DNA of 11,044 bases from an uncultured Mycoplasmatota bacterium (lineage in GTDB: Bacteria > Bacillota_I > Bacilli_A > RF39 > UBA660): positions 1 through 11,044 of the forward strand of contig CAMLYN010000026.1 in the NCBI GenBank assembly GCA_946491675.1, in the 5' to 3' direction. Position numbers and translations under genes: made by a program. The notes beneath the pieces were generated by a model. The model made no database searches and had not been told where the DNA came from. It worked only from the letters and a program-made list of their open reading frames with translations. Positions within the stretch are counted from its first letter, which is position 1. Every line of letters begins with the position of its first letter. Positions 1-7,075 of this stretch are shown piece after piece.

Positions 1-2988
1 TTGAAGATTTGATCCAACTGATAAGAAATCAGCATATTCTTCTTCTTTGTTAGGATTTAATCCTTCTACTTCTTTTTGTAGCGCTTCAGCAACATTTAAA
101 ATTCTTGATAAGTAAAAGTTATTTTTTCTACGATACACTTCAATATATTTTCTAATAGTATCATAGTTTAGTAATTCTTCAGATAATTTTTTAATATTTT
201 TACTTATTTTTTCTTTTAGTTCCTCTATTGCTATTGGGTCTAGGACAATTTCCGTTGTTTCTTCTTCAACTTCAAATGCAAACAGTCTTTCAAATAAACC
301 TTTTGGTTTTTCTTCTTTTTTGTGAGAATAAACTTTATTAAGAGTATCATTAATTGAAGCGATTGATTCATCATTCGCATCAATTAACATCAACTTCGGT
401 AATTCATCATAAATATATTGTGAGTGAAAGCCTAAAGAATCACCAAATTTAATAACACTTTGAATATCATCGACATCTAAAGTATCAATTGGTTTTTCAT
501 CTAATAATTTAATTCTTTCATTAACACTTAAAGAAAATTCGTAATCTTGCTCTGTTTTTATTTCTGTTTGTAAAATTTTGAAATTAATTCCTAATTTTTC
601 AGCCATTTCTTTCATAAAAGCAATGTCTTCATCTTTACCAATAAAGATTTTTTTAATTTCATTAGTAGTTAAATTTTGATAATAATTAGCAAATATATCA
701 GAGTCTATTTCTATTTCATTTAAATCATCTAGAAAGTCTTGAGGTAAGTTTAAATAAGTAAATACTTTTTCTAGAGTAAGTCCATTTTTATTTAAAAAAG
801 GAAGTAGGGGATTTTCATAATAAAGAAGATATAAAATAATTGCTATATTTTTAATATTGTTACTATCAATATTGTATTCTAATAATTTTTTATGAACTTT
901 AATAGTGAATATTAAAAACTTTTCTTCTTTTGTGTCGATATTGTTTCTTTTGTCATATAAAAGTTTTTTATTAACATTTTTTTGATGCTCATTTTGATAT
1001 TCTTGATATAACTGGTCGAAATTATCATAAATATCATTGCTTAAGTTAAAATGGTCGAAAAATTTATTAATGAAAACACTATTATTTAAATCTTTAGAAA
1101 ATATATTTTTAGCAATATCATAAATTGTAATATTAGCTTTTTGCTTACCTTTATTATTACCTTCGAAAATAATCTTACTATAATCACGAATCAAATTATC
1201 AATATTTCCTTCGTCATAAGTTATAGTTTGAATACCAAGATATTTTTTGATTTCATTAACCGAAAATCCTAGATAAGTAAAAAAATCTTTCATTTCATTT
1301 TCCTTGGTTAAAGCGCTTAAAATTAATACAATAATTGTTCTATCGTTTAAGTTATTAATTTTTAGTTCTTTAGCTTGATTAATAGCACTAACTTGTTCTA
1401 AAAAGTAAATTGTATTAATTGGGAATCCTTTAAAAAATTCTTCTTGTTTTACTTTTTCACTTTCTTTTTCCGCTTCTTTAATTTGATTTGAAAAATCACT
1501 TTCAAGTGGTTCAGTGGTTATTTCTTCAAAAATATGATGTAGCAATTTGCTTGACGTAAAGTTACCATCATATATATTTCTTTCGATTAGAGAAATTGAA
1601 ATATTTTCCGAATTACGTCTTTCATTTCGTCCTTGAAAAACATATTTTTTAATTTTATTTGTTAGTACTTTATAATCTAATTCACTGTTTTCGATATCTT
1701 TTAAATTAATGTTCAAATTTAATAACTGCATTACCTTTTCATAAGTAACACCTTTATATGTGAAGAAAGAATTAAGTTCAGTTTGAAAGTTGACACTTGC
1801 TAAATAAAAGGCTAGAACTATAATATCATTATCATTGACAATTATTTCAGAAGAATTATCCTTTAATTTTTCTTTTAAGAAAGTGTAAGCTTTTCCGACA
1901 AATTCAATATAATCTTTAGAAGCTTTTGGTAAGTCTTTATAGAAGTTTGCTAAAATGTTTTTTTCTAATTGATTAGCTTGTTTTTTTAAATAGTCTTCGA
2001 TATCGCTAAATGTTTCTATTTGTTTCCCTAAACTTAAAAGTAATTTTTCAACTGCTAATGATTTGGTAGTATCACGATCAAATATTTTCTTAACAACATC
2101 GATTGTTGTCATGTCTTTATCTTTTTTAAAATATTTTTGGTATTCATCTTTTAAAATGAAAAAATTAGGAGATGTTCTATCTAAATCATCATAGGTAAAA
2201 GAAAAATTAAGAGATCTAAATACTTTTTCCAAAGTAACTCCTTCGTTTTTTAATACTTGACCGATTAAATTTAAATCACTTTCATTAGGTAATGATTTAT
2301 CAGGAAATAAAATGGCTAGAAAAAGTGATAGTGGAACAATGTCGTCATCGGATCTTGTAACAATTTCATTATTTGGTCTTAACTTTTTGTAGATTATAGT
2401 TCTGATTTTTGAAGCTGTTTCTAAGTAATCGATAGTATCGATAGGTAATTTTTCAAACATATTTTCTTTAATGTTATTAATCATTTCATCAAATTGAGAC
2501 TCTCTTGTTTTGTTTAATGAATTAAGGAAAGCTTTAAATCTTTTAGGAAACATTCTATTAATATAATAATAGTAATTGCCTGTATTGTAGGTATTTTCGA
2601 GACTGCCTTTAATTTTATTCGCACTTTCAATCAATAAATCTAAAGGCGTTAAACCAAAATAAAAACTTTCATCATCATAAATAAGAAAATAAGATGCATT
2701 ACGTTCAAATGTGTTTTTTTCATTTGACTGGAATTCTTCCGGTTTTAGTTCTGGTAATTCTGAAAAATCAAGCCCACATCGTGCAAGAATGTGCTTATAA
2801 TTTTCATTTTGTGATAGAGTATAAAGTATAATTAAGAAAAGTTTAAAATCTTTATTATAATTTTCATTTGCAATTTTAATGTAAGCTTTATGGTCAAAAT
2901 AATGATAAAAATAGGGTATTACTTGACTAGTAAATTCTGCTGTTTCTTTTGGGACTATTTTAATAAATTTTTCATAAGTCATTTCCAT
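1..2988 (-). CDS. Giant tandem Clp_N-like repeat protein (partial, C-terminus outside window)
   Basis: The frame is open for 996 codons from an ATG at 2988 to the window edge. An in-frame TAA at 3007-3009 closes it upstream, and AAGGA at 3000-3004 lies 11 bases before the ATG; a second ATG at 2982 is possible. The protein is charged, Lys/Glu/Asn-rich and predicted helical, with no signal peptide or clear membrane span. It is built of about five tandem units. Each has a PIDTxxYLE-like helix (residues 181, 353, 522, 683, 832), a hydrophobic LAxxL helix, a GVTLEKVxxxLN motif (250, 413, 574, 736; weaker near 71) and an ITxxDIxxxIFxxD motif (113, 293, 463, 620, 773). This order resembles the two halves of the ClpA/B/C N-domain, which binds substrates and adaptors. 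Residues 915-996 look like a charged coiled coil, perhaps TelA-like. No Walker A is visible. An AAA+ module beyond the edge is possible but unseen. The Clp_N assignment comes from pattern matching by eye. Confidence 0.72.
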   Translation of the reverse strand, partial: MEMTYEKFIKIVPKETAEFTSQVIPYFYHYFDHKAYIKIANENYNKDFKLFLIILYTLSQNENYKHILARCGLDFSELPELKPEEFQSNEKNTFERNASYFLIYDDESFYFGLTPLDLLIESANKIKGSLENTYNTGNYYYYINRMFPKRFKAFLNSLNKTRESQFDEMINNIKENMFEKLPIDTIDYLETASKIRTIIYKKLRPNNEIVTRSDDDIVPLSLFLAILFPDKSLPNESDLNLIGQVLKNEGVTLEKVFRSLNFSFTYDDLDRTSPNFFILKDEYQKYFKKDKDMTTIDVVKKIFDRDTTKSLAVEKLLLSLGKQIETFSDIEDYLKKQANQLEKNILANFYKDLPKASKDYIEFVGKAYTFLKEKLKDNSSEIIVNDNDIIVLAFYLASVNFQTELNSFFTYKGVTYEKVMQLLNLNINLKDIENSELDYKVLTNKIKKYVFQGRNERRNSENISISLIERNIYDGNFTSSKLLHHIFEEITTEPLESDFSNQIKEAEKESEKVKQEEFFKGFPINTIYFLEQVSAINQAKELKINNLNDRTIIVLILSALTKENEMKDFFTYLGFSVNEIKKYLGIQTITYDEGNIDNLIRDYSKIIFEGNNKGKQKANITIYDIAKNIFSKDLNNSVFINKFFDHFNLSNDIYDNFDQLYQEYQNEHQKNVNKKLLYDKRNNIDTKEEKFLIFTIKVHKKLLEYNIDSNNIKNIAIILYLLYYENPLLPFLNKNGLTLEKVFTYLNLPQDFLDDLNEIEIDSDIFANYYQNLTTNEIKKIFIGKDEDIAFMKEMAEKLGINFKILQTEIKTEQDYEFSLSVNERIKLLDEKPIDTLDVDDIQSVIKFGDSLGFHSQYIYDELPKLMLIDANDESIASINDTLNKVYSHKKEEKPKGLFERLFAFEVEEETTEIVLDPIAIEELKEKISKNIKKLSEELLNYDTIRKYIEVYRRKNNFYLSRILNVAEALQKEVEGLNPNKEEEYADFLSVGSNLQ

Positions 2989-3017
2989 AATATCAAAATT
3001 CCTTTCTTAGGTTGAAT

Positions 3018-3046
3018 ATTATAGCATATTTTTTTGTTATAGACAA
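3018..3046 (-). promoter_or_regulatory. Leftward promoter for the Clp_N-repeat gene
   Basis: Read on the minus strand, TTGTCT (3046-3041) is followed by a 17-base spacer and TATAAT (3023-3018). A TGC directly before the -10 makes it an extended -10 promoter. It lies about 30 bases before the start codon at 2988 and diverges from the promoter at 3064-3092. Confidence 0.72.
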
Positions 3047-3063
3047 AAAATAATTATTTTGTA

Positions 3064-3092
3064 TTGACAAGTTAACCAGTAAATTATATAAT
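3064..3092 (+). promoter_or_regulatory. Consensus sigma-A promoter of the smsCB operon
   Basis: TTGACA (3064-3069), exactly 17 bases, then TATAAT (3087-3092): a full consensus match. The expected start site is near 3099, giving a leader of about 78 bases before the smsC ATG. No other clear promoter is seen before the end of the CDF gene at 6998, so this one probably drives all five genes. GTTAAC at 3071-3076 and TTAAC at 3092-3096 lie about two helical turns apart and could be regulator half-sites, which is only a suggestion. Confidence 0.82.
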
Positions 3093-3096
3093 TAAC

Positions 3097-3112
3097 ATGA
3101 AAAAAGTTTCAT
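3097..3112. promoter_or_regulatory. Dyad at the smsCB transcription start (candidate operator)
   Basis: A perfect inverted repeat, ATGAAA (3097-3102), four bases, TTTCAT (3107-3112), lies over the predicted start site just after the -10. A position from about -2 to +14 would suit a repressor operator, for example for the TetR-family protein encoded in the same operon. The arms are AT-rich and only 6 bp, so chance is a real alternative. Confidence 0.35.
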
Positions 3113-3121
3113 ATAATAATT

Positions 3122-3157
3122 TAGAGTGAAATAACCACTTTAATAATATTCACTCTA
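3122..3157 (+). promoter_or_regulatory. Leader hairpin upstream of smsC
   Basis: TAGAGTGAA (3122-3130) pairs perfectly with TTCACTCTA (3149-3157), giving a 9-bp stem with an 18-base loop inside the transcribed leader. It ends 7 bases before the smsC Shine-Dalgarno. No T-tract follows, so it is not an intrinsic terminator. An alternative short pairing of AGTG (3125-3128) with CACT (3136-3139) would open the main stem. Roles in mRNA stability, translation control or protein binding are all possible. It matches no riboswitch class I recognise. Confidence 0.45.
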
Positions 3158-3176
3158 GGCTAGAAAAGGAGAACAT

Positions 3177-3890
3177 ATGTTGGAATTAATTGATATCTCA
3201 TTTAAAAGAGATAATAAACAAATATTAGATAAAATAAATCTAAAATTAGATGAAGAAAAATTTTATGTTATTACAGGACCTAATGGTAGTGGTAAAAGTA
3301 GTTTAGCTAAAATAATTATGGGGATTGAAAAGCCAGATAGTGGGAAGATTGTTTTTAATAATATTGACATTACTAATAAGAGTATTGATGAAAGAGCTAA
3401 ACTAGGAATTGGCTTTGCATTCCAACAACCAGTTAGTTTTAAAGGCTTAACCGTTTATGATTTACTTAAAATAGCTGTTAATAAAGAACTTACAAAAAAT
3501 AATGCTTGTGATATTTTATCTAAAGTTGGACTTTGCGCATTAAATTATGTTGATCGAGAAGTAAATTCTTCTTTATCAGGTGGAGAATTAAAAAGAATCG
3601 AAATTGCAACAGTTATGGCAAGAAATCCTAAATTAGCTATCTTTGATGAACCAGAGGCGGGAATTGATTTGTGGAGTTTTCAAAATTTAACTAATGTTTT
3701 TAAGCAAATTCAAGAACAATCTAAAGGTATTACTTTAGTTATATCCCATCAAGAAAGAATTCTTAATATAGCTGATCAAATAATTTTACTAGAAGAGGGT
3801 AAAATAAAGAAAATTGGTAGTAAAAATATTATGATGAACCTTATTTTAAAAGAAGAAATTTGTTGTAAAGGGGTGAATGTTTGTGAATAA
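3177..3890 (+). CDS. smsC: SmsC/SufC-like Fe-S cluster assembly ABC ATPase
   Basis: A cytosolic 237-residue ABC ATPase that should partner the scaffold encoded next and use ATP hydrolysis to drive Fe-S cluster assembly. Visible motifs are Walker A GPNGSGKS (34-41), a Q-loop at Gln83/84, signature LSGGE (133-137), Walker B LAIFDE (153-158) with catalytic Glu158, and switch His191. The stretch after Walker B, DEPEAGIDLWSF, differs from the DEPDSGLD of classical SufC; as I recall, it is the form found in archaeal and minimal-system SufC proteins such as MJ0035. The length is close to SufC (about 250). The tail carries Cys229, Cys230 and Cys236, which is unusual. The start is set by AAAGGAG at 3165-3171, five bases before the ATG. 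The gene overlaps the next by 8 bases. No membrane permease is present, so a transporter role is unlikely. Confidence 0.88.
   Translation: MLELIDISFKRDNKQILDKINLKLDEEKFYVITGPNGSGKSSLAKIIMGIEKPDSGKIVFNNIDITNKSIDERAKLGIGFAFQQPVSFKGLTVYDLLKIAVNKELTKNNACDILSKVGLCALNYVDREVNSSLSGGELKRIEIATVMARNPKLAIFDEPEAGIDLWSFQNLTNVFKQIQEQSKGITLVISHQERILNIADQIILLEEGKIKKIGSKNIMMNLILKEEICCKGVNVCE
3867..3876 (+). promoter_or_regulatory. Shine-Dalgarno that favours a GTG start for smsB
   Basis: AAAGGGGTGA matches the anti-SD well. It ends directly against the ATG at 3877, which is too close, but six bases before the in-frame GTG at 3883. I therefore place the smsB start at 3883, inside the last codons of smsC. Confidence 0.6.
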
Positions 3891-4800
3891 AACCGATGAA
3901 AAATTATTAGATAATGTTTTAGATAATAATGTTTTAGAAGCTGATTCCTATAATATTAGAAAAAACGGGAAAAGTATCGATCGAAAAACTAATCCTTATA
4001 TTGATATTATTTCTAAAGAAGATGGTAGTGGAATCGATATTTATGTTAAAGAAAATACTTTATTTGGTATTATCGATATTCCTGTTATTATTACTGAAAG
4101 TGGTTTAACTGATATTGTTTACAACGATTTTCATATTGGTAAAAATTCTAATGTTATTATCGTGGCTGGGTGTGGCATTCATAATAATGATAAACATGAT
4201 TCGGTTCATGATGGTATTCATCGGTTTTATTTGGATGAAAATTCAAAAGTCAAATATATTGAAAAGCATTATGGTAGCGGTAAGGGAAAAGGTAAAAGAA
4301 TATTAAATCCTGTTACGGAAATTGAAATGAAAAAAGGTTCAAGTATGACGATGGACTCATTACAAATTAAAGGTGTTGATAAAACTTTGCGAGTTACAAA
4401 AGCTAACTTATCTGAAAATACAACTTTAGTTATTAATGAAAAAATCAAAACTTATCAAGATCAATATGCGAAAACTGATTTTATAGTAACTTTAAACGGT
4501 GAAAATGCCAGTTGTCATGTTACTTCAAGATCAGTTGCAACTGATAATTCTTATCAAGAGTTTACCTCTAATATTATTGGTAATGCTAAATCATTTGCTC
4601 ATGTTGAATGTGATGCTATTATTCAAGATAAAGCGTCAGTTAAAGCAATTCCGGAAATATACGCTAATAATGTTGAAGCTAATTTAATTCATGAAGCAGC
4701 GATTGGTAAAATAGCTGGAGCTCAACTAATAAAATTGATGTCTTTAGGATTAACGGAAAAAGAAGCCGAAGAAACAATTATTAATGGCTTTTTAAAGTGA
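3883..4800 (+). CDS. smsB: SmsB/SufB-SufD-like Fe-S cluster scaffold protein
   Basis: A 305-residue beta-helix scaffold of the SufB/SufD family, about 307 if the ATG at 3877 is used. It is much shorter than classical SufB (about 470-495) and close to the minimal-system scaffold (MJ0034 type, around 310). The C-terminal block HEAAIGKIAGAQL...SLGLTEKEAEE is the family hallmark, equivalent to HEATTSKI...RGLSEEEA in SufB. Cys243, in the context ECDAI, aligns with the E. coli SufB scaffold Cys405 (QCDSL). His270-Glu271 align with His433-Glu434, with 28 residues between Cys and Glu against 29 in E. coli. The protein therefore looks SufB-like and competent rather than a SufD. No SufS, SufU or second scaffold follows. 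Together with the preceding ATPase this makes an SmsCB pair. The gap to the next gene is 12 bases. Confidence 0.85.
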   Translation: MNKTDEKLLDNVLDNNVLEADSYNIRKNGKSIDRKTNPYIDIISKEDGSGIDIYVKENTLFGIIDIPVIITESGLTDIVYNDFHIGKNSNVIIVAGCGIHNNDKHDSVHDGIHRFYLDENSKVKYIEKHYGSGKGKGKRILNPVTEIEMKKGSSMTMDSLQIKGVDKTLRVTKANLSENTTLVINEKIKTYQDQYAKTDFIVTLNGENASCHVTSRSVATDNSYQEFTSNIIGNAKSFAHVECDAIIQDKASVKAIPEIYANNVEANLIHEAAIGKIAGAQLIKLMSLGLTEKEAEETIINGFLK

Positions 4801-4812
4801 GAGGAGAAAAGT

Positions 4813-5499
4813 ATGATTAAATTAGTTTTAGTAAGACACGGTGAAAGCATTTGGAATTTAGAAAACAAATTTACTGGTTGGACTGATGTTGAATTATCAG
4901 AAAAGGGTATTCAAGAAGCTATTGCAGCTGGAAAAGTATTAAAAGAAAAAGGCTATACTTTTGACATTGCTTACACATCAGTTTTAAAACGAGCTAATGA
5001 TACCTTAAATTATATTTTAAAAGAAATGAACTTAGATATACCAATTTATTATAGTTATAAGTTAAATGAAAGACATTATGGTGCTTTGCAAGGATTAAAT
5101 AAAGATGAAACAAGGAAAAAATATGGTGAAGAGCAAGTAAGATTATGGCGAAGAAGTGCTGATACAAGACCGCCAGCTTTAACTATTAGTGATCCTCGTT
5201 ACCCGGGTAACGATCCTAAATATAAAACTTTATCGCAAGATGAATTGCCTTTAACTGAAAATTTAATTGATACGATTAAACGAGTTATTGAATATTGGAA
5301 TAGTGACATAAAAAATAATTTGCTAAATGGTAAAAGAATTATTATTGTCGCTCATGGTAATAGTTTAAGAGGATTAATTAAATATTTGGATAATTTATCT
5401 GATGATGAAGTAATGAATTTAGAAATAGAAACTGGTAATCCAATTTGCTATGAATTAGATGATAATTTAAAACCAATCAAGCATTATTATTTGAAATAG
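4813..5499 (+). CDS. gpmA: 2,3-bisphosphoglycerate-dependent phosphoglycerate mutase
   Basis: A cytosolic glycolytic enzyme that interconverts 3- and 2-phosphoglycerate through a phosphohistidine intermediate. At 228 residues it matches the dPGM family (about 228-250). The N-terminal motif LVRHGES carries the phospho-acceptor His9 and is followed by [15 protein letters not shown]. The block [13 protein letters not shown] contains the acid/base Glu86. The second catalytic histidine is His181 in VAHGNSLRG, and the ending [12 protein letters not shown] is typical of GpmA. The GAGGAG site at 4801-4806 lies six bases before the ATG. The gene sits 12 bases after smsB and 7 before the TetR gene, so it is co-transcribed. 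Its presence between Fe-S and metal genes has no clear functional reason. The strong motif agreement rules out the cofactor-independent type (GpmI) and makes a generic histidine phosphatase unlikely. Confidence 0.95.
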   Translation: MIKLVLVRHGESIWNLENKFTGWTDVELSEKGIQEAIAAGKVLKEKGYTFDIAYTSVLKRANDTLNYILKEMNLDIPIYYSYKLNERHYGALQGLNKDETRKKYGEEQVRLWRRSADTRPPALTISDPRYPGNDPKYKTLSQDELPLTENLIDTIKRVIEYWNSDIKNNLLNGKRIIIVAHGNSLRGLIKYLDNLSDDEVMNLEIETGNPICYELDDNLKPIKHYYLK

Positions 5500-5506
5500 G
5501 TGACTT

Positions 5507-6124
5507 ATGGGTGAAGTAAGAGAACCAATTAAGAAAAACTCCATTGCTAAAAAAAACAAAATAATTGCTGATGGCTTTGAATTAATCTGCAATAAAGGAT
5601 ATCATAATGTTAGTTGCGTTGATATTGCTAAATATTGTGGTGTTTCAACGGGGATAATTTATCAATATTTTAAGGATAAACGGGATATTTTTATCGAAGG
5701 TGTTAAACTATATTCTGATAAGATTATGTTTCCTTTATTAAAAATCGAAAATAAAAAAATAACAAAAGATAATGTTGAAATTATAATTAAAGATATCGTA
5801 TTAAAATCGATAAAACAAAACACAATGACCAAAAAAGCTCATCAAGAATTAATGTCGATGAGTTGTTTAGATAATGAAGTTTTAAAAATATTTAGTGATA
5901 AAGAACTGGAAATTACTGAAAGACTAGTTGATATTTTAAAACACAATGGCTTTAGTGAAATAAATTTAAATGAAAAAGTTCATTTAATTATTAATTTAAT
6001 CGATGATTTATGTCATGAAACTGTGTATCACAAACATCAAAATATTAATTATGATGTTTTAATTGATGAAACCGTTAAATTGATTGTAAATATTTTAAAG
6101 GAGAATTATGCAAACGACAGATAA
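5507..6124 (+). CDS. TetR/AcrR-family transcriptional regulator
   Basis: A 205-residue one-component regulator. The N-terminal DNA-binding domain is clear at residues 18-65: helix 1 around IADGFELICNKGYHNVS, then an HTH with VDIAKYCGVSTGIIYQYFKDKRDIF, the classic TetR pattern ending in YxYFxxK. The rest (about 70-200) is a variable all-helical ligand and dimer domain with several His and Cys residues (for example Cys159 in DDLCHE), so a metal ligand is possible but not shown. The start is supported by AGGTGA at 5498-5503. The last 17 bases overlap the CDF transporter gene, which makes that transporter the likeliest target. SczA, a TetR protein that controls the zinc exporter czcD in streptococci, is a known precedent. 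It may also act on the operon promoter through the dyad at 3097-3112. The ligand is unknown. Confidence 0.9.
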   Translation: MGEVREPIKKNSIAKKNKIIADGFELICNKGYHNVSCVDIAKYCGVSTGIIYQYFKDKRDIFIEGVKLYSDKIMFPLLKIENKKITKDNVEIIIKDIVLKSIKQNTMTKKAHQELMSMSCLDNEVLKIFSDKELEITERLVDILKHNGFSEINLNEKVHLIINLIDDLCHETVYHKHQNINYDVLIDETVKLIVNILKENYANDR

Positions 6125-6998
6125 AAATATTTTAATTGCTTTTTTACTTAATATATCATTTTCAATAATTGAATTGTTTGGAGGGCTATTTACAAAAAGT
6201 ATTTCCATCATTTCTGATGCAATTCATGATTTTGCTGATGCTATTAGTATTGGCATATCGTATTTTCTAGAAAAGAAAAGTAAACATAAACCAGATAATA
6301 AATATACTTATGGTTATATTCGTTATTCAATTTTAGGAGCTTTAATAACTACTTCTATTTTAACCGTCGGGTCGATTTTAGTTATCATTGGTGCTACTAA
6401 CCGCTTATTTAATCCTGTTACTTTAAATTATGACGGTATGATTATTATATCTATATTTGGCATAGTATTTAATTTTTTAGCAGCCTATATGACTAAAGAT
6501 GGCGATTCTTTAAATCAAAGATCAGTAAATTTACACATGTTAGAAGACGTTTTAGGTTGGATAGTAGTTTTTATTGGTTCAATTTTAATTAAGTTTACTA
6601 ATATTAATTATATTGATTCAGTTATGAGTATTTTAATAGCTTGTTATATTTTATTTCATGCTATTAAAAATTTAAAATCAGTTTTAGATTTATTTTTAGA
6701 GAAAACTCCTAAAAATATTGATATTAATCATTTAAAAAAACATTTATTAGCTATTAAAGATGTTATCGATATTCATCATATTCATGTTTGGAGTATTGAT
6801 GGTGTTAATAACTATGCTACTTTACATGTGGTAACGAATAGTAAAAAAATAGATAAAGTTAAATTAGAAGTTAAAGAAGAATTAAAAGAACATGGAATTG
6901 TTCATACAACAGTTGAGATGGAAACAGAAGACGAAAAATGTAATGATAATGAATGTCATGTTGAAATAAAAAACACTTCTTTTCATCATCATCATTAA
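6108..6998 (+). CDS. Cation diffusion facilitator, zinc-type efflux transporter (CzcD/ZitB-like)
   Basis: A 296-residue membrane antiporter of the CDF family that should export Zn2+ (perhaps Cd2+ or Co2+) in exchange for protons. Six membrane spans fill residues 7-200. The transport site is HxxxD in TM2 (His40, Asp44) and HxxxD in TM5 (His143, Asp147). This HD-HD set is associated with zinc-preferring members, while manganese members use Asp-rich sites. The cytosolic C-terminal domain (about 204-270) has the metal-sensing IHHIHVWSIDG stretch and HTTVEME. The protein ends in a Cys/His tail (CNDNECH, then four terminal His), a likely metal-binding extension; the TM4-TM5 loop lacks the His-rich insert found in many zinc members. 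GGAG four to five bases upstream supports the ATG, which lies inside the end of the TetR gene, so translation is probably coupled. No terminator follows. Confidence 0.92.
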   Translation: MQTTDKNILIAFLLNISFSIIELFGGLFTKSISIISDAIHDFADAISIGISYFLEKKSKHKPDNKYTYGYIRYSILGALITTSILTVGSILVIIGATNRLFNPVTLNYDGMIIISIFGIVFNFLAAYMTKDGDSLNQRSVNLHMLEDVLGWIVVFIGSILIKFTNINYIDSVMSILIACYILFHAIKNLKSVLDLFLEKTPKNIDINHLKKHLLAIKDVIDIHHIHVWSIDGVNNYATLHVVTNSKKIDKVKLEVKEELKEHGIVHTTVEMETEDEKCNDNECHVEIKNTSFHHHH

Positions 6999-7015
6999 AA
7001 ATAATATAAAATGAT

Positions 7016-7044
7016 TTGACTAATATATAAAAATGATGTAAAAT
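7016..7044 (+). promoter_or_regulatory. Promoter of the acyltransferase gene
   Basis: TTGACT (7016-7021), 17 bases, TAAAAT (7039-7044). The start site would be near 7051. A direct repeat AAAATGATKT (7008-7017 and 7030-7039) lies two helical turns apart across it and may be regulatory or chance. No terminator separates it from the CDF gene, so read-through from the upstream operon is also likely. Confidence 0.68.
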
Positions 7045-7059
7045 AGCTACCGAAATGAA

Positions 7060-7065
7060 AAGGAG
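7060..7065 (+). promoter_or_regulatory. Shine-Dalgarno deciding the acyltransferase start
   Basis: AAGGAG lies ten bases before the ATG at 7076. It falls inside the reading frame if the earlier in-frame ATG at 7055 is used, and that ATG would be only about four bases from the predicted transcription start. The downstream ATG is therefore preferred. Confidence 0.72.
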
Positions 7066-7075
7066 TGTTTATAAT

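Noticed and set aside
2340..2760. AAA+ ATPase module within the visible part of the Clp_N-array gene
   Set aside because: I read all 996 codons and found no GxxxxGK[ST]; the nearest look-alike, IGKDEDI at residues 783-789, aligns with the repeat motif and no Walker A follows it.
3097..3129. Possible ten-codon leader peptide (MKKVSYNNLE) before smsC
   Set aside because: Its ATG lies at or before the predicted transcription start near 3099 and has no Shine-Dalgarno, so it is unlikely to be translated.
3122..3157. Intrinsic terminator or riboswitch in the smsC leader
   Set aside because: The stem has no following T-tract, and the leader of about 78 bases is too short and simple for any riboswitch class I recognise.
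4115..4306. A 63-codon open frame on the plus strand
   Set aside because: It lies wholly inside smsB in another frame, with Ile/Met-rich content typical of a frame shadow in AT-rich DNA and no ribosome site of its own.
4499..4687. A 62-codon open frame on the plus strand
   Set aside because: It is also a shadow inside smsB; its hydrophobic look comes from the shifted reading of AT-rich codons.
7055..7075. Seven-residue N-terminal extension of the acyltransferase from the ATG at 7055
   Set aside because: That ATG would be about four bases from the predicted transcription start and has no ribosome site, while AAGGAG serves the ATG at 7076.
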